From SAR86 cluster bacterium (GTDB lineage: Bacteria > Pseudomonadota > Gammaproteobacteria > Magnimaribacterales > TMED112): a stretch of DNA of 39,282 nt. The notes beneath the pieces were generated by a model. That model was not told the DNA's origin. It was given only the letters and a program-made list of their open reading frames with translations, and did not search any database. Positions 1 to 10,528 of the stretch are shown here, piece by piece; the first letter of the stretch is position 1; every line of letters begins with the position of its first letter. A program made the position numbers and the translations under genes. The stretch spans positions 1 through 39,282 of the forward strand of contig SHBL01000004.1 of NCBI GenBank assembly GCA_004321845.1, read 5' to 3'.

Positions 1-1217
1 AGAGCAATGAATCTTTAATGAATTCTGAGTTTGGTAAGGATCTGGATGATGAGATGAGAATCGTCATAAATTCCTTAAGAAATACTTTCGTTCAAGCATT
101 AAAGAAAGAAAATTTAGTGACAACAAAAGGAAAAATTACATTAGAGAGCATCGAAGAGATGGACTTGGATGCTTTATTAAAGCTCAAAGTTAAAAACAAA
201 AAAGTTTCAGACCTGCAAAAAAATATTGCAGATCAATTCAAAAAGTATCAGTCAGAAAATAAAGAAAAAATGGCTATCTTTAAGAAGAAAATGGATGGTG
301 GAAATGATCTTGCGCCTGGTGTCTTATCTGTGATGAAAGTGTATTTAGCTGTTAAGAGAAAGATACAAGCAGGTGACAAGCTAGCTGGAAGACATGGTAA
401 TAAAGGTGTTATTTCAAGCATAGTCCCAGTAGAAGATATGCCATATGATGAACATGGCCATCCTGTTGACGTAGTTTTAAACCCTCTAGGAGTTCCTTCT
501 AGAATGAACGTTGGTCAAATACTTGAAACACATTTAGGTTTAGCTGCCAAAGGTCTTGGTGACAAGATTGATGGCATGATTAAATCAAAAGAGAAGATAG
601 AGAGTGTTAAAAAAGTGCTCAATGACATCTATTCATTTGGGCCTCATGAAAAAGATGATATTAATAGTTTGAAAGATAATGAAGTTAAAGAATTAGCTGA
701 CAACTTAAGAGATGGTGTTCCATTTGCTACACCAGTATTTGATGGAGCTAATGAGCACCAAATCAAAGAATTATTAAAATATGCAGATCTTCCTGCTAGC
801 GGACAATTTGATTTATTTGATGGAAGGACAGGCGAAAAATTTGATAGACCAGTAACAGTTGGATACATGTATATGCTTAAACTGAATCATCTAGTTGATG
901 ATAAGATGCATGCAAGATCAACAGGGTCTTATAGTCTTGTTACCCAGCAACCATTAGGCGGTAAAGCTCAGTTTGGTGGGCAAAGATTTGGTGAGATGGA
1001 AGTGTGGGCACTTGAAGCTTACGGAGCTTCTTACACACTACAAGAAATGCTCACAGTTAAATCAGATGATATAGCTGGAAGATCAAAAGTTTATAAAAAT
1101 ATTGTAGACGGAAATTATGAAGTTGAATCAGGTGTACCAGAGTCATTTAATGTTCTCAGTAAAGAGATTAAAGCACTTGGTATTAACTTGGAATTAGAGG
1201 ACTCAAAAGAGAAATAA
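1..1217 (+). CDS. rpoB: RNA polymerase beta subunit, C-terminal part (5' end outside window)
   Basis: This is the last ~405 residues of the beta subunit of DNA-dependent RNA polymerase; the frame is open from base 3, so the gene starts upstream of the window. Visible landmarks are the active-site segment [15 protein letters not shown] (about 373-420) with its conserved lysines, [16 protein letters not shown], the switch/clamp segment [20 protein letters not shown] (about 880-935), [20 protein letters not shown], and the family's usual terminus LGINLELED followed by a short SKEK tail. It forms the catalytic centre together with beta'. rpoC begins one base after its stop, so the two are co-transcribed. 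Identification is certain; only the N-terminal boundary is unknown. Confidence 0.98.
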   Translation, partial: SNESLMNSEFGKDLDDEMRIVINSLRNTFVQALKKENLVTTKGKITLESIEEMDLDALLKLKVKNKKVSDLQKNIADQFKKYQSENKEKMAIFKKKMDGGNDLAPGVLSVMKVYLAVKRKIQAGDKLAGRHGNKGVISSIVPVEDMPYDEHGHPVDVVLNPLGVPSRMNVGQILETHLGLAAKGLGDKIDGMIKSKEKIESVKKVLNDIYSFGPHEKDDINSLKDNEVKELADNLRDGVPFATPVFDGANEHQIKELLKYADLPASGQFDLFDGRTGEKFDRPVTVGYMYMLKLNHLVDDKMHARSTGSYSLVTQQPLGGKAQFGGQRFGEMEVWALEAYGASYTLQEMLTVKSDDIAGRSKVYKNIVDGNYEVESGVPESFNVLSKEIKALGINLELEDSKEK

Positions 1218-1218
1218 T

Positions 1219-4200
1219 ATGCAAGATATCATTAAAAACATTAACCGTAGTTCAAAAAGAAATTTTGATTTAATTTCTTGCGGGCTAGCATCTCCACAAA
1301 TGATTAGATCATGGTCATGGGGGGAAGTAAAAAAGCCTGAAACTATAAACTACAGAACTTTTAAACCCGAGAGAGATGGTTTATTTTGCGCAAGAATTTT
1401 TGGTCCTATTAAAGATTTTGAATGTCTATGTGGAAAGTACAAAAGAAGAAAGCATAGAGGAGTAATATGTGAAAAATGTGGTGTTGAAGTCACAGCTACT
1501 AAAGTAAGAAGAGAAAGAATGGGCCATATTGAATTGGCATCACCTGTAGCTCATATTTGGTTTCTAAAATCATTGCCTTCAAGAATAGGACTCTTCTTAG
1601 ATATGACTCTAAGAGAAATTGAAAGAGTTCTCTATTATGAAAGTTTTGTAGTAGTAGAAGCAGGAATAACTGATCTCAAGAAAGGACAATTACTTACAGA
1701 AGATGAGTACTATGAAGCTCTCGATGAGTATGATGATGATTTTACAGCAATGATGGGTGCTGAAGCTGTTCAGATTCTTCTTTCGGGCGTTGATATAGAG
1801 AGAGAAACTCAGCAGATTAGAGAAGAATTAAGTACTAGTAACTCCGAGACTAAGATTAAAAAGCTTCAAAAAAGATTAAAACTAATGGAAGCTTTCAGAG
1901 AGAGTGGTCAAAAACCAGAGTGGATGATTATGAATGTTCTGCCTGTATTACCACCAGATCTGAGACCATTGGTTCCATTAGATGGTGGTAGATTTGCCAC
2001 ATCAGACTTAAATGATCTCTACAGAAGAGTAATTAATAGAAATAACAGGCTAAAAAGACTATTGGAGCTTGGAGCCCCTGAGATAATCGTTAGAAATGAA
2101 AAAAGAATGCTTCAAGAATCAGTTGACGCACTTTTAGATAATGGTCGAAGAGGAAGAGCTATTCTTGGTACAAATAAAAGACCTTTAAAATCACTTGCCG
2201 ATATGATCAAAGGCAAACAGGGAAGATTTAGACAAAACTTATTAGGAAAAAGGGTAGATTACTCAGGTAGGTCAGTGGTTGTATCTGGACCAACTTTAAA
2301 ATTACATCAATGTGGATTACCTAAAAAAATGGCTTTAGAACTATTTAAACCATTCATATTCAATAAACTTGAACAGAAAGGTATAACCATAACAATTAAG
2401 GCTGCAAAACAACTCGTTGAAGAAGAAACGCCTGAAGTATGGGATTGCTTAGATGAAGTTATAAGAGAGCATCCAGTTATGCTTAATAGAGCACCTACTT
2501 TGCATAGACTAGGGATACAAGCCTTCGAACCAGTATTGATAGAAGGTAAAGCCATACAACTTCATCCGTTAGTATGTACAGCATTTAATGCAGATTTTGA
2601 TGGTGACCAGATGGCAGTTCATGTGCCGCTTTCAATAGAAGCGCAATTAGAAGCAAGAACTTTAATGATGTCTACAAATAATATTCTCTCACCAGCAAGT
2701 GGTGAACCTATAATTCAACCAAACCAAGATGTTGTTCTGGGAATTTATTATCTAACAAAGGAAGATTTTAACCTTCCAGGAGAAGGTAGAACTTTCGTTG
2801 ATGTGCACGAAGTTAAAAGAGCATTTCTAGAAAAACAAGTCAGCCTTCATACAAGAATCAAAGTTAGAGTAAATGAAGTTGATTGTAAGAAGCTTTATGA
2901 GACAACTGTCGGAAGATGCTTGATGTATGAAATTGTTCCAAAAGGCTTACCATTTGAAAAGGTAAACAAAATACTAAAAAAGAGAGATCTTTTAGATTTA
3001 ATAGCAACTGTATATAAAGATTTTGGATTAAAGGAGTCTGTTTTATTTGCAGACAACTTAATGTATTTGGGTTTTGAATACTCCACTTCATCAGGAGCTT
3101 CAATAGGTGTTAATGACTTTGAAATACCTGATGATAAGACAACAATTATTACAAATGCAGAGAATGAAGTTCAAAATATAGAACAACAATTTGAATCAGG
3201 CTTATTAACCAAAGGCGAAAAATATAACAAGATAATTGATATTTGGTCTAGAACAAATGAAAAAGTTGCTAGCTCTATGATGGGCGCTTTAGGCGATAAA
3301 ATTGATATAGACAAAGATGGTAAAGAAACCATAACACCTTCTTTTAATAGTGTATTTATGTATGCTGATTCAGGTGCAAGAGGCTCACCTGCTCAAATTA
3401 GGCAATTAGCAGGAATGAGGGGTTTAATGTCAAAGCCAGACGGAAGCATTATTGAAAGTGCTATCACTTCTAATTTCAGAGAAGGTTTATCCATGCTTGA
3501 ATATTTCACTTCTACTCATGGAGCTCGAAAAGGTCTTGCTGATACAGCTCTAAAGACAGCAAACTCAGGATATTTAACTAGAAGGCTTGTAGATGTTTCA
3601 CAAGACGTGGTCATTACATCTGATGATTGTGGTACTGAAGAAGGTATTACTGTAGAAGCAATCATTGATGGAGCTTCAGTTATTCAAACTGTTTCAGAGA
3701 GAATCTTAGGAAGAGTTTTGCAAGAGGATATAAAGAAAGACGGAAAAGTGTTATTTGAAAAAGGTCATCTATTCAATGAAGAAACAGCCATTGAAGCTCA
3801 AAACTCAGGCGTTAAGAAAATAAAAATTAGATCTCCAATAACTTGTGAAGCAAGCCATGGCTTATGTGCTAAATGTTATGGAAGAGATTTAGCCAGAGGA
3901 CATCTTGTTCACATAGGTGAAGCTGTTGGTGTTGTTGCTGCTCAATCAATTGGTGAACCAGGAACTCAGCTAACTATGAGAACCTTCCATATTGGCGGAG
4001 CCGCATCAGGAACTGCTGAAGATGATTCAGTTACTACACTAAGAGGCGGAAATATTGAATTTGATTCATCTTTAAAAACTGTTGAGAAAAAGAATGGTGA
4101 ATTAGTGGTTGTATCTAGAAATGCTCATTTCACAATACAAGATGACGAAGAAAATCTTCTTGAAAAATATTCAATACCATACGGAGCTGAGATTTTATAT

Positions 4201-5337
4201 GGCAATAAATCAAAAGTTGAACCGGGAACTCTGATAGCAAAATGGGACCCACTTACATTACCAATTATTTCAGAGGTTGAAGGAACAATCTCATTTAATG
4301 ATTTAACTGAAGATGTAACAATGAAGGTTGAAGTAGATGATTTGACAGGTTCTACCACAAGAGAAGTTATAGATGCTAATGATCGACCTGTAAAAGGTAA
4401 AGGTATGACACCATCCATAACAGTCTTAGATGGTAAGAAGAAAATTATTGCTTCTTATTCACTCCCTTCAAAATCCATCCTCATGAAAAATAATGGAAAC
4501 AAAGTTTCTACTGGTGAGTTTATAGCTAGGGTGCCGGTTGAAGGAACAAAGACTAAAGATATTACAGGTGGACTTCCAAGGGTTGCAGACTTATTTGAAG
4601 CAAGAAAACCAAAAGATGGTTCCATATATGCAGAAGCCACAGGGACTCTTTCATACGGGAAAGAAACTAAAGGTAGAAAGAGGTTAGTCATTACTCCTGA
4701 GAAAGGTGAGCCTGTAGAAATGATGATACAGAAACATAGGGCTGTAGCATTTCTTGAAGGAGATCAAATTGAAAGAGGAGACATTCTCTGTCATGGGCCT
4801 GTTGATACGCATGCTTTACTTGCAATGCACGGAGTTGAAGAGCTTGCCAAACATTTAATTGCAGAGGTTCAGGACGTTTATAGGCTTCAGGGTGTTGTGA
4901 TAAATGATAAGCATATCGAAGCTATAAGCAGACAAATGATGAAAAAAGTAACCATCACTGAACAAGGCGATAGTGAATATTTAGAAGGAGACATAGTTGA
5001 GCTAACTAAGGTTAGAGCATCAAACAAGAATCTTTTAGCCTCAGATAAAAAGCCAGCTGTATTTGATAGAATGCTTTTAGGTATCACCAAGGCAGCTCTA
5101 TCTACAGATTCATTTGTCTCAGCAGCATCTTTCCAAGAAACTACTAGGGTTCTTACTGAAGCAGCAGTTACAAGCAAAAAAGATACCTTAAGAGGGTTAA
5201 AAGAAAATGTCGTTGTGGGAAGACTGATTCCAGCTGGAACAGGTTTTGCAGCGAATCAAAAAGCAAGTGTATCTTCAGAAGAAATTCAAGATATTGAAGA
5301 AGCATTGAAAAAAGAATTATTGGAAAGCTTTCAGTAA
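1219..5337 (+). CDS. rpoC: RNA polymerase beta' subunit
   Basis: The largest subunit of RNA polymerase, 1372 residues (E. coli 1407). The N-terminal zinc-binding domain has Cys69, Cys71, Cys84 and Cys87 ([20 protein letters not shown]). The catalytic magnesium loop NADFDGDQM lies at residues 457-465 with its three aspartates intact. A second zinc site is formed by Cys804 (DDCGTEEG) and [11 protein letters not shown] at 876-886. The bridge/trigger region follows ([20 protein letters not shown]), then a long region consistent with the lineage-typical insertion, and the C-terminal [10 protein letters not shown] motif. The ATG lies one base after the rpoB stop. After it comes a 46-base gap with the promoter for the str genes. 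Confidence 0.98.
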   Translation: MQDIIKNINRSSKRNFDLISCGLASPQMIRSWSWGEVKKPETINYRTFKPERDGLFCARIFGPIKDFECLCGKYKRRKHRGVICEKCGVEVTATKVRRERMGHIELASPVAHIWFLKSLPSRIGLFLDMTLREIERVLYYESFVVVEAGITDLKKGQLLTEDEYYEALDEYDDDFTAMMGAEAVQILLSGVDIERETQQIREELSTSNSETKIKKLQKRLKLMEAFRESGQKPEWMIMNVLPVLPPDLRPLVPLDGGRFATSDLNDLYRRVINRNNRLKRLLELGAPEIIVRNEKRMLQESVDALLDNGRRGRAILGTNKRPLKSLADMIKGKQGRFRQNLLGKRVDYSGRSVVVSGPTLKLHQCGLPKKMALELFKPFIFNKLEQKGITITIKAAKQLVEEETPEVWDCLDEVIREHPVMLNRAPTLHRLGIQAFEPVLIEGKAIQLHPLVCTAFNADFDGDQMAVHVPLSIEAQLEARTLMMSTNNILSPASGEPIIQPNQDVVLGIYYLTKEDFNLPGEGRTFVDVHEVKRAFLEKQVSLHTRIKVRVNEVDCKKLYETTVGRCLMYEIVPKGLPFEKVNKILKKRDLLDLIATVYKDFGLKESVLFADNLMYLGFEYSTSSGASIGVNDFEIPDDKTTIITNAENEVQNIEQQFESGLLTKGEKYNKIIDIWSRTNEKVASSMMGALGDKIDIDKDGKETITPSFNSVFMYADSGARGSPAQIRQLAGMRGLMSKPDGSIIESAITSNFREGLSMLEYFTSTHGARKGLADTALKTANSGYLTRRLVDVSQDVVITSDDCGTEEGITVEAIIDGASVIQTVSERILGRVLQEDIKKDGKVLFEKGHLFNEETAIEAQNSGVKKIKIRSPITCEASHGLCAKCYGRDLARGHLVHIGEAVGVVAAQSIGEPGTQLTMRTFHIGGAASGTAEDDSVTTLRGGNIEFDSSLKTVEKKNGELVVVSRNAHFTIQDDEENLLEKYSIPYGAEILYGNKSKVEPGTLIAKWDPLTLPIISEVEGTISFNDLTEDVTMKVEVDDLTGSTTREVIDANDRPVKGKGMTPSITVLDGKKKIIASYSLPSKSILMKNNGNKVSTGEFIARVPVEGTKTKDITGGLPRVADLFEARKPKDGSIYAEATGTLSYGKETKGRKRLVITPEKGEPVEMMIQKHRAVAFLEGDQIERGDILCHGPVDTHALLAMHGVEELAKHLIAEVQDVYRLQGVVINDKHIEAISRQMMKKVTITEQGDSEYLEGDIVELTKVRASNKNLLASDKKPAVFDRMLLGITKAALSTDSFVSAASFQETTRVLTEAAVTSKKDTLRGLKENVVVGRLIPAGTGFAANQKASVSSEEIQDIEEALKKELLESFQ

Positions 5338-5340
5338 ACA

Positions 5341-5369
5341 TTGACCCATGATTAGCACTGCTTTATTAT
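5341..5369 (+). promoter_or_regulatory. Sigma-70-type promoter of the rpsL-rpsG-fusA unit
   Basis: In the rpoC-rpsL gap, TTGACC (5341-5346) and TATTAT (5364-5369) are separated by exactly 17 bases, matching the sigma-70 consensus at 5/6 and 5/6 positions. The expected transcription start is near 5376, only about 8 bases before the rpsL ATG at 5384, and no Shine-Dalgarno sequence is present. Read-through from rpoBC is also possible because no terminator is visible. Confidence 0.75.
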
Positions 5370-5383
5370 TCAGTTTTTAAAAA

Positions 5384-5755
5384 ATGGCAACTATAAATCA
5401 ATTAGTAAGGAAACCACGTAGAACAAAAGCTACGAAGAGTGATGTTCCTGCATTAAAAAACTGCCCTCAAAGAAGAGGTGTCTGCACTCGTGTGTACACA
5501 ACAACGCCAAAAAAACCAAACTCAGCTCTAAGAAAAGTCTGCAGAGTGAAACTTACTTCTGGTTTTGAAGTAACTTCTTACATTGGTGGTGAAGGCCATA
5601 ATTTACAAGAACACTCAGTTGTCTTAATAAGAGGCGGCAGAGTAAAAGATTTGCCTGGTGTTAGATACCACACCGTTAGAGGAGCATTAGATACTTCTGG
5701 AGTATCAGATAGAAAACAAGGAAGATCCAAATATGGTGCAAAAAGAGGTAAATAA
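5384..5755 (+). CDS. rpsL: 30S ribosomal protein S12
   Basis: Decoding-centre protein uS12, 123 residues, the usual length. The conserved loop [12 protein letters not shown] (41-52) and the [16 protein letters not shown] segment are intact. Both lysines of the PKKP loop, where streptomycin-resistance changes occur in other bacteria, have the wild-type residue. It is the first gene behind the promoter at 5341-5369 and has essentially no room for a ribosome binding site. Its TAA stop shares one base with the ATG of rpsG (TAATG), implying coupled translation. Confidence 0.98.
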   Translation: MATINQLVRKPRRTKATKSDVPALKNCPQRRGVCTRVYTTTPKKPNSALRKVCRVKLTSGFEVTSYIGGEGHNLQEHSVVLIRGGRVKDLPGVRYHTVRGALDTSGVSDRKQGRSKYGAKRGK

Positions 5756-6225
5756 TGAGAAGAAGAGCTGCACCTAAAAGAAAAATTATTCCAGATTCGA
5801 AATACGAAAGTGAAATTATCGCTAAGTTCATGAACCAACTAATGGTTGATGGTAAGAAATCAATTGCAGAAAACATTGTGTATGGCGCATTTGAACAATT
5901 AGAAAAAGACAGCAAAGGGGAAGATTTAGTAGAAGTATTCAAAAGGATTTTGGATAAGGTTGCACCAGTGGTAGAGGTAAGATCTAGAAGAATTGGCGGA
6001 GCAACTTACCAGGTCCCTGTTGAAGTTAGGGCAAAAAGAAGAACTGCTTTAGCTATGAGATGGCTTGTAGAGGCCGCAAGAAATAGAAAAGAGAAATCTA
6101 TGCCAGCAAGGTTAGCTGCAGAGCTCAAAGAAGCTAAAGATGGAAAAGGATCGGCAGTTAAGAAAAAAGAGGATATGCATAGAATGGCAGAAGCTAATAA
6201 AGCTTTCGCTCATTTTAGGTTTTAA
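5755..6225 (+). CDS. rpsG: 30S ribosomal protein S7
   Basis: Primary 16S-binding protein uS7 that nucleates the 30S head, 156 residues. It has the typical N-terminus MRRRAAPKR, the segment [19 protein letters not shown] and the C-terminal helix ending in [14 protein letters not shown]. The start overlaps the rpsL stop by one base and fusA follows after two bases, so the three genes form one str-type operon. In E. coli S7 represses this operon by binding the rpsL-rpsG intercistronic RNA. That spacer does not exist here, so this mode of autoregulation is probably absent or relocated. Confidence 0.98.
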   Translation: MRRRAAPKRKIIPDSKYESEIIAKFMNQLMVDGKKSIAENIVYGAFEQLEKDSKGEDLVEVFKRILDKVAPVVEVRSRRIGGATYQVPVEVRAKRRTALAMRWLVEAARNRKEKSMPARLAAELKEAKDGKGSAVKKKEDMHRMAEANKAFAHFRF

Positions 6226-6227
6226 TC

Positions 6228-8315
6228 ATGGCTAGAAAGACACCACTTAACAGATACAGAAATATTGGTATATGTGCACACGTTGATGCAGGTAAAACTA
6301 CAACTACAGAAAGAGTGCTCTTTTACACTGGAATCTCTCATAAAATTGGTGAAGTTCATGACGGTGCAGCTGTTATGGATTGGATGGAACAAGAACAAGA
6401 GAGAGGTATAACTATTACTTCTGCTGCAACAACTTGCTTTTGGCAAGGTATGGAGCAACAGTTTGAAGAACATAGAGTTAATATTATCGATACTCCTGGC
6501 CACGTTGATTTTACAATTGAAGTTGAAAGATCTCTAAGAGTTCTAGATGGTGCTGTTGTAGTATTTTGTGGTTCATCAGGCGTGCAACCACAATCAGAAA
6601 CTGTCTGGAGACAAGCAAATAGATATGAAGTTCCGAGAATTGTTTTTGTTAATAAAATGGACAGAGCTGGTGCAGATTTTGAAAGAGTTGTAGATCAAAT
6701 TAGAGATAGGCTTGGTGCAACAGTAGTTCCTATACAGTACAACATTGGTGCTGAAGACGACTTTAAAGGTGTCATCGACCTTATCAAAATGAAAACAATT
6801 ACATGGAATGAAGCTGATAAGGGTTCAACATTTGAATATACAGATATACCTGAAGAGCTGGTTTCTAAGTGTGAAGCACTTAGAGAAGATCTTGTTGAGG
6901 CAGCTGCGGAAGCTAACGAAGAACTTATGGAAAAATATCTTGATTCAGGCGACTTAACTGAATTAGAAATTAAAAAAGGGCTTAGACATCGAGTTCTAGA
7001 AAATGAAATAACTTTAGCTCTGTGTGGTTCTGCCTTCAAGAATAAAGGTGTGCAAGCTGTCTTAGATGCTGTTATAGAATTTCTACCTGCACCTGATGAA
7101 GTAAAAGCAATTGAAGGAATACATCCTAAAACAGAAGCGCCAGCTTCTAGAAGTTCAAGTGATGAAGAACCTTTCTCTGCACTAGCATTCAAGATTGCTA
7201 CTGATCCATTTGTTGGAAACCTAACGTTTGTTAGAGTCTATTCCGGTGTTTTATCTCAAGGTGATGGCGTAATAAATACCGTCAAGGATGATAAAGAAAG
7301 AATTGGAAGAATGGTTCAGATGCATTCAAATAATAGGGAAGAGATTAAAGAAGTTAGAGCTGGTGATATTGCAGCTTGTATTGGTTTAAAGAATGTAACA
7401 ACTGGAGATACACTATCTGATGCAAAAGATTTAGTGGTTTTAGAAAGAATGGAATTCCCTGAGCCTGTTATATCACTTGCAGTAGAACCTAGATCTAAAC
7501 CCGACCAAGAAAAAATGTCTATTGCACTGGGTAAACTTGCACAAGAAGATCCTTCATTTAGAGTAAGCTCTGATGAAGAATCAGGCCAAACAATTATCTC
7601 AGGTATGGGTGAATTACACCTTGAAGTGCTTGTTGAAAGAATGAAAAGAGAGTTTAGTGTTGAAGCTAATGTTGGTAAGCCTCAAGTAGCATATAGAGAA
7701 GCAATCAAATCTCATGTAGAAGTAGAACATAAATATGCAAAACAATCTGGTGGTAAAGGCCAGTATGGTCACGTATTGCTAAGAATGGAACCATGTGAAG
7801 AAGAGTTTGAGTTTGTAGATGAAATTAAAGGTGGGTCTGTGCCAAAAGAATACATTCCAGCTGTATCGAAAGGTGTAAGAGAACAATTACAAAATGGTGT
7901 TGTTGCAGGTTATCCATTACAAGGTGTGAAAGTAACACTATATGATGGTTCATATCACGAGGTCGATTCAAGTGAAATGGCATTCAAACTTGCTGGATCA
8001 ATGGCAGCAAAAGACGGAGCATTAAAAGCGAACCCAGTTCTACTAGAACCAATGATGGACGTAGAAGTTGTTACTCCTGAAGACTACATGGGAGATGTTG
8101 TCGGTGACCTAAATAGAAGAAGAGGACAAGTCCAAAATATGGAGGATATCCCCTCAGGAAAGGCTATTACGGCATTAGTTCCCCTCTCTGAAATGTTTGG
8201 ATATGCAACAGATTTAAGGTCAGCAACTCAAGGCAGAGCTACTTACACCATGGAGTTTGAAAAATACCTAGAAGTTCCATCAAATCTAACAGAAGAAATT
8301 ATCAATAAGAATTAG
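6228..8315 (+). CDS. fusA: Elongation factor G
   Basis: Translocation GTPase EF-G, 695 residues, full length. The GTP-binding motifs are G1 AHVDAGKT (17-24), switch [10 protein letters not shown] (from 88) and G4 NKMD (142-145). The C-terminal domains III-V are present ([20 protein letters not shown], the domain IV loop and the terminal [12 protein letters not shown]). It starts two bases after rpsG. In many proteobacteria tuf follows directly; here a 66-base gap with a near-consensus promoter leads straight into rpsJ. Confidence 0.98.
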   Translation: MARKTPLNRYRNIGICAHVDAGKTTTTERVLFYTGISHKIGEVHDGAAVMDWMEQEQERGITITSAATTCFWQGMEQQFEEHRVNIIDTPGHVDFTIEVERSLRVLDGAVVVFCGSSGVQPQSETVWRQANRYEVPRIVFVNKMDRAGADFERVVDQIRDRLGATVVPIQYNIGAEDDFKGVIDLIKMKTITWNEADKGSTFEYTDIPEELVSKCEALREDLVEAAAEANEELMEKYLDSGDLTELEIKKGLRHRVLENEITLALCGSAFKNKGVQAVLDAVIEFLPAPDEVKAIEGIHPKTEAPASRSSSDEEPFSALAFKIATDPFVGNLTFVRVYSGVLSQGDGVINTVKDDKERIGRMVQMHSNNREEIKEVRAGDIAACIGLKNVTTGDTLSDAKDLVVLERMEFPEPVISLAVEPRSKPDQEKMSIALGKLAQEDPSFRVSSDEESGQTIISGMGELHLEVLVERMKREFSVEANVGKPQVAYREAIKSHVEVEHKYAKQSGGKGQYGHVLLRMEPCEEEFEFVDEIKGGSVPKEYIPAVSKGVREQLQNGVVAGYPLQGVKVTLYDGSYHEVDSSEMAFKLAGSMAAKDGALKANPVLLEPMMDVEVVTPEDYMGDVVGDLNRRRGQVQNMEDIPSGKAITALVPLSEMFGYATDLRSATQGRATYTMEFEKYLEVPSNLTEEIINKN

Positions 8316-8324
8316 ATAAATCCT

Positions 8325-8353
8325 TTGACACTCCCTATTTAAAGCCTTAAAAT
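8325..8353 (+). promoter_or_regulatory. Near-consensus sigma-70 promoter of the S10-spc-alpha gene run
   Basis: TTGACA (8325-8330, a perfect -35) and TAAAAT (8348-8353, 5/6) are separated by 17 bases in the 66-base fusA-rpsJ gap. It is the strongest promoter I can see in the window. The predicted start near 8360 gives a leader of about 22 bases to the rpsJ ATG at 8382. That is far too short to contain the long structured S10 leader through which L4 regulates this operon in E. coli. No clear Shine-Dalgarno precedes rpsJ. No other comparably good promoter was noticed up to rplQ, so it may drive about 13 kb. Confidence 0.8.
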
Positions 8354-8381
8354 CGTGGTCTTTCTAATCTAAACGGCGATT

Positions 8382-8693
8382 ATGGAACAACAAAAAATTA
8401 GAATTAAACTTAAGGCTTTCGATCATAAGTTGGTAGATAAATCAACGAAAGAAATACTTGAGACAGTCACAAAAACCGGCGCAAAAGTTGTTGGCCCTAT
8501 TCCTCTGCCTGTAAAAAAAGAAAAGATTACAATTCTTACATCACCACATGTAGATAAAAAAGCTCGTGATCAATACGAGACTAGGACACATAAAAGATTG
8601 TTCGACATTATTAACCCTACTGAGCAGACTGTAGATGCTCTTATGCGTTTAGATATTGCTGCTGGAGTGGATGTAAAAATAACCCTTAATTAA
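8382..8693 (+). CDS. rpsJ: 30S ribosomal protein S10
   Basis: Protein uS10 (also the NusE antitermination factor), 103 residues, the usual length. The N-terminus reads [17 protein letters not shown], followed by [22 protein letters not shown] and the C-terminal [20 protein letters not shown]. It opens the S10 cluster directly downstream of the promoter at 8325-8353. rplC follows one base after the stop. Confidence 0.98.
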   Translation: MEQQKIRIKLKAFDHKLVDKSTKEILETVTKTGAKVVGPIPLPVKKEKITILTSPHVDKKARDQYETRTHKRLFDIINPTEQTVDALMRLDIAAGVDVKITLN

Positions 8694-8694
8694 A

Positions 8695-9603
8695 ATGCTA
8701 GGAGTGATTGGAACAAAAGTTGGGATGACGCGTGTCTTCAAAGACAACGGAACTTCTGTACCTGTAACCGTAATATCAGTAGCACATAGCAAAATAGTGC
8801 AAAGAAAGACTGCAGAAAAAGATGGCTATTACGCTGTTCAAGTAAATTATGGTTCAAAAAAGAAAGTCTCAAAAAGTTTAGAAAAAAAATTCACAGATAA
8901 TGGTGCTGAAAAAGGGTATTTAACAGAATTTAATTTATCTGAAGAAGAATTCAACTATCTAGTTGATGCAAAAGAAATAACACTTCACCCATTCAATGGA
9001 ACGGAAAAGGTAGATGTAGCTGGAGTATCAAAGGGAAAAGGCTTTGCTGGTGTAGTTAAGAGGCATAACTTCAAAACCCAAGATGCAACTCATGGTAACT
9101 CTTTAGCGCATAGGGCTCCTGGTTCTATAGGCCAATGTCAGTTTCCTGGCAGAGTTTTTAAAGGTAAAAAAATGGCTGGACATATGGGAGACAGAAATAC
9201 AACAGTTCAAAATCTTGAGATAGAAAGAATTGATATGGATGAGAATGTGCTTTTGGTAAAGGGTGCAGTCCCTGGATCAATAGGATCGTTTGTTAAGGTA
9301 ACCCCATCGATTAAAGATGGTGCAAAACTTTCATTAGAACCAATAGTTGAAGAAGCTACAGATACAGCAACTGAAACAGAAGAGGTTGTTGAAAATATTG
9401 CCGAAGTTGCAACTCCTGAAGCACCAAAGGAAGAAAGCCAAAATGCTGAAGCAAAAGAGACTGTAGATGCTAATGCTGGCACTGAAGATATAAAGGAAGA
9501 AACAAAAGAAGCTGAAGCTGCACCTGCAGATGGTGCACCAAAGGAAGAAACAAATGTTGCAGAAGGACAAAACAAAACAAAGAAAGAGGATGAGAAGGAG
9601 TAA
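8695..9603 (+). CDS. rplC: 50S ribosomal protein L3 with an acidic C-terminal extension
   Basis: Early 23S-binding protein uL3. Residues 1-~214 match the complete family (MLGVIGTKVGMTRVF; GKGFAGVVKRHNFKTQDATH; FPGRVFKGKKMAGHMGD), which is normally about 209 residues, but the protein is 302 long. Residues ~216-302 (9340-9600) form an added tail rich in Glu, Ala, Thr and Lys, with 23 Glu, 5 Asp and 9 Lys in 87 residues. The tail has no aromatic residue, Cys, Leu or Arg, so it is strongly acidic and surely disordered. The frame is open and the stop overlaps the rplD ATG (TAATG), so the tail is not a frameshift artefact. Its role is unknown. Confidence 0.97.
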   Translation: MLGVIGTKVGMTRVFKDNGTSVPVTVISVAHSKIVQRKTAEKDGYYAVQVNYGSKKKVSKSLEKKFTDNGAEKGYLTEFNLSEEEFNYLVDAKEITLHPFNGTEKVDVAGVSKGKGFAGVVKRHNFKTQDATHGNSLAHRAPGSIGQCQFPGRVFKGKKMAGHMGDRNTTVQNLEIERIDMDENVLLVKGAVPGSIGSFVKVTPSIKDGAKLSLEPIVEEATDTATETEEVVENIAEVATPEAPKEESQNAEAKETVDANAGTEDIKEETKEAEAAPADGAPKEETNVAEGQNKTKKEDEKE

Positions 9604-10238
9604 TGGCAGAGGCTAAAGAAACAAAAAAAGCAGCTAAACCAGAAACAAAAAAAGCAGCTAAACCTAAACTTCCAAGCGAAGTTTTTGCAGTTGATTTTAA
9701 TGAATCTTTGGTTCATCAGGCTCTAACAAGTTATATGTCTAGCGAGAGACAGGGCTCTGTTATGCTAAAAAATAGATCTGCTGTTAGAGGTGGAGGCAAA
9801 AAACCATTTAAACAAAAAGGAACAGGTCGAGCTAGAGCAGGCACAATCAGAAGTCCACTTTGGGTAGGCGGTGGCGTCACTTTTGCAAATACAAAAAATT
9901 ACACAAAGAAGATCAACAAAAAGATGGCAAAAAAAGCATTAGCATCAATACTGTCTAAGTTCAAAGCTGAAAAAAGATTAGATCTAGTAGATGACATTAA
10001 GTTAAAAGAACCAAAAACAAAATTAGCTCAAGAATATTTCAAAAAGAGTGGGCAAGAATCAGCTCTCCTAATAGCATCTGATTTAGACCAAAACACGATG
10101 CTTGCAATGAGAAATCTGAAGCACTTTAATTTCTTGGATGCTAAAGATGTAAATCCTTATGATTTGCTTAAGGCAAAACATATATTACTAACACACTCAG
10201 CAGTACCAGTGCTAAAGGAGGCCTTAAATGTTAAATGA
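9603..10238 (+). CDS. rplD: 50S ribosomal protein L4 with a Lys/Ala-rich N-terminal segment
   Basis: Protein uL4, 211 residues, which lines the nascent-peptide exit tunnel. From about residue 30 on it is canonical (DFNESLVHQALTSYMSSERQ; GGGKKPFKQKGTGRARAGT; SPLWVGGGVTFA). The usual first strand is replaced by a head made of two copies of ETKKAAKP, encoded by two 24-bp repeats at 9618-9665. The start at 9603 is supported by the TAATG overlap with rplC; no ATG closer to the conserved core is available. The 3' end overlaps rplW by 11 bases. In E. coli L4 represses the S10 operon and inhibits RNase E; no target leader is visible here. Confidence 0.96.
   Translation: MAEAKETKKAAKPETKKAAKPKLPSEVFAVDFNESLVHQALTSYMSSERQGSVMLKNRSAVRGGGKKPFKQKGTGRARAGTIRSPLWVGGGVTFANTKNYTKKINKKMAKKALASILSKFKAEKRLDLVDDIKLKEPKTKLAQEYFKKSGQESALLIASDLDQNTMLAMRNLKHFNFLDAKDVNPYDLLKAKHILLTHSAVPVLKEALNVK
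9618..9665 (+). repeat. Two 24-bp direct repeats in the 5' end of rplD
   Basis: The unit is 24 bases starting at 9618 (gaaacaaaaaaagcagct then aaacca) and is repeated at 9642, differing only in the last base. It encodes ETKKAAKP twice, in frame. The near-identity at DNA level suggests a duplication by slippage. Confidence 0.85.
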
Positions 10239-10527
10239 AAAAATTTATACAACGATTAAGAGTCCTGTGATAAGTGAAAAGGCTGCTATAGAAAAAAGCA
10301 CTTCAAATACTTACGTATTTAAAGTGGCAAAAGAAGCAACAAAAGATGAAATAAAGAATTCAATAGAAGAAATTTTCGGAGTTAAGGTTGAGTCTGTAAG
10401 AGTTCTTAACACAAAATTCAAAAATAAAAGAACAAGACTTGGTAAATACAAAACTAACACATATAAGAAAGCTTACATAAAGCTTGCAGAAGGCAAGGAA
10501 ATTAATATGGAGAACCCTTTTAAATAA
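10228..10527 (+). CDS. rplW: 50S ribosomal protein L23
   Basis: Protein uL23, 99 residues, at the exit of the peptide tunnel where trigger factor and SRP dock. It shows the typical SPVISEKA motif near the N-terminus, [20 protein letters not shown] and [12 protein letters not shown]. The start is preceded by an excellent Shine-Dalgarno (AAGGAGG, 10215-10221, spacing 6) inside the rplD 3' end, which it overlaps by 11 bases. rplB starts one base after its stop. Confidence 0.98.
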   Translation: MLNEKIYTTIKSPVISEKAAIEKSTSNTYVFKVAKEATKDEIKNSIEEIFGVKVESVRVLNTKFKNKRTRLGKYKTNTYKKAYIKLAEGKEINMENPFK

Positions 10528-10528
10528 A

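Noticed and set aside
6695-7192. Antisense frame of 165 codons opposite fusA
   Set aside because: Ser/Ala/Leu-rich shadow of a highly conserved gene, with no initiation signals.
9207-9716. Antisense open frame of 169 codons opposite rplC/rplD, Ser/Ala/Phe-rich
   Set aside because: It is the complement of the repetitive Glu/Ala/Lys codons in the L3 tail; no family match, no ribosome binding site, and composition fully explained by the sense strand.
10484-10528. Upstream ATG for rplB adding 15 residues
   Set aside because: The added residues are an out-of-frame reading of rplW; the conserved L2 N-terminus begins at 10529.
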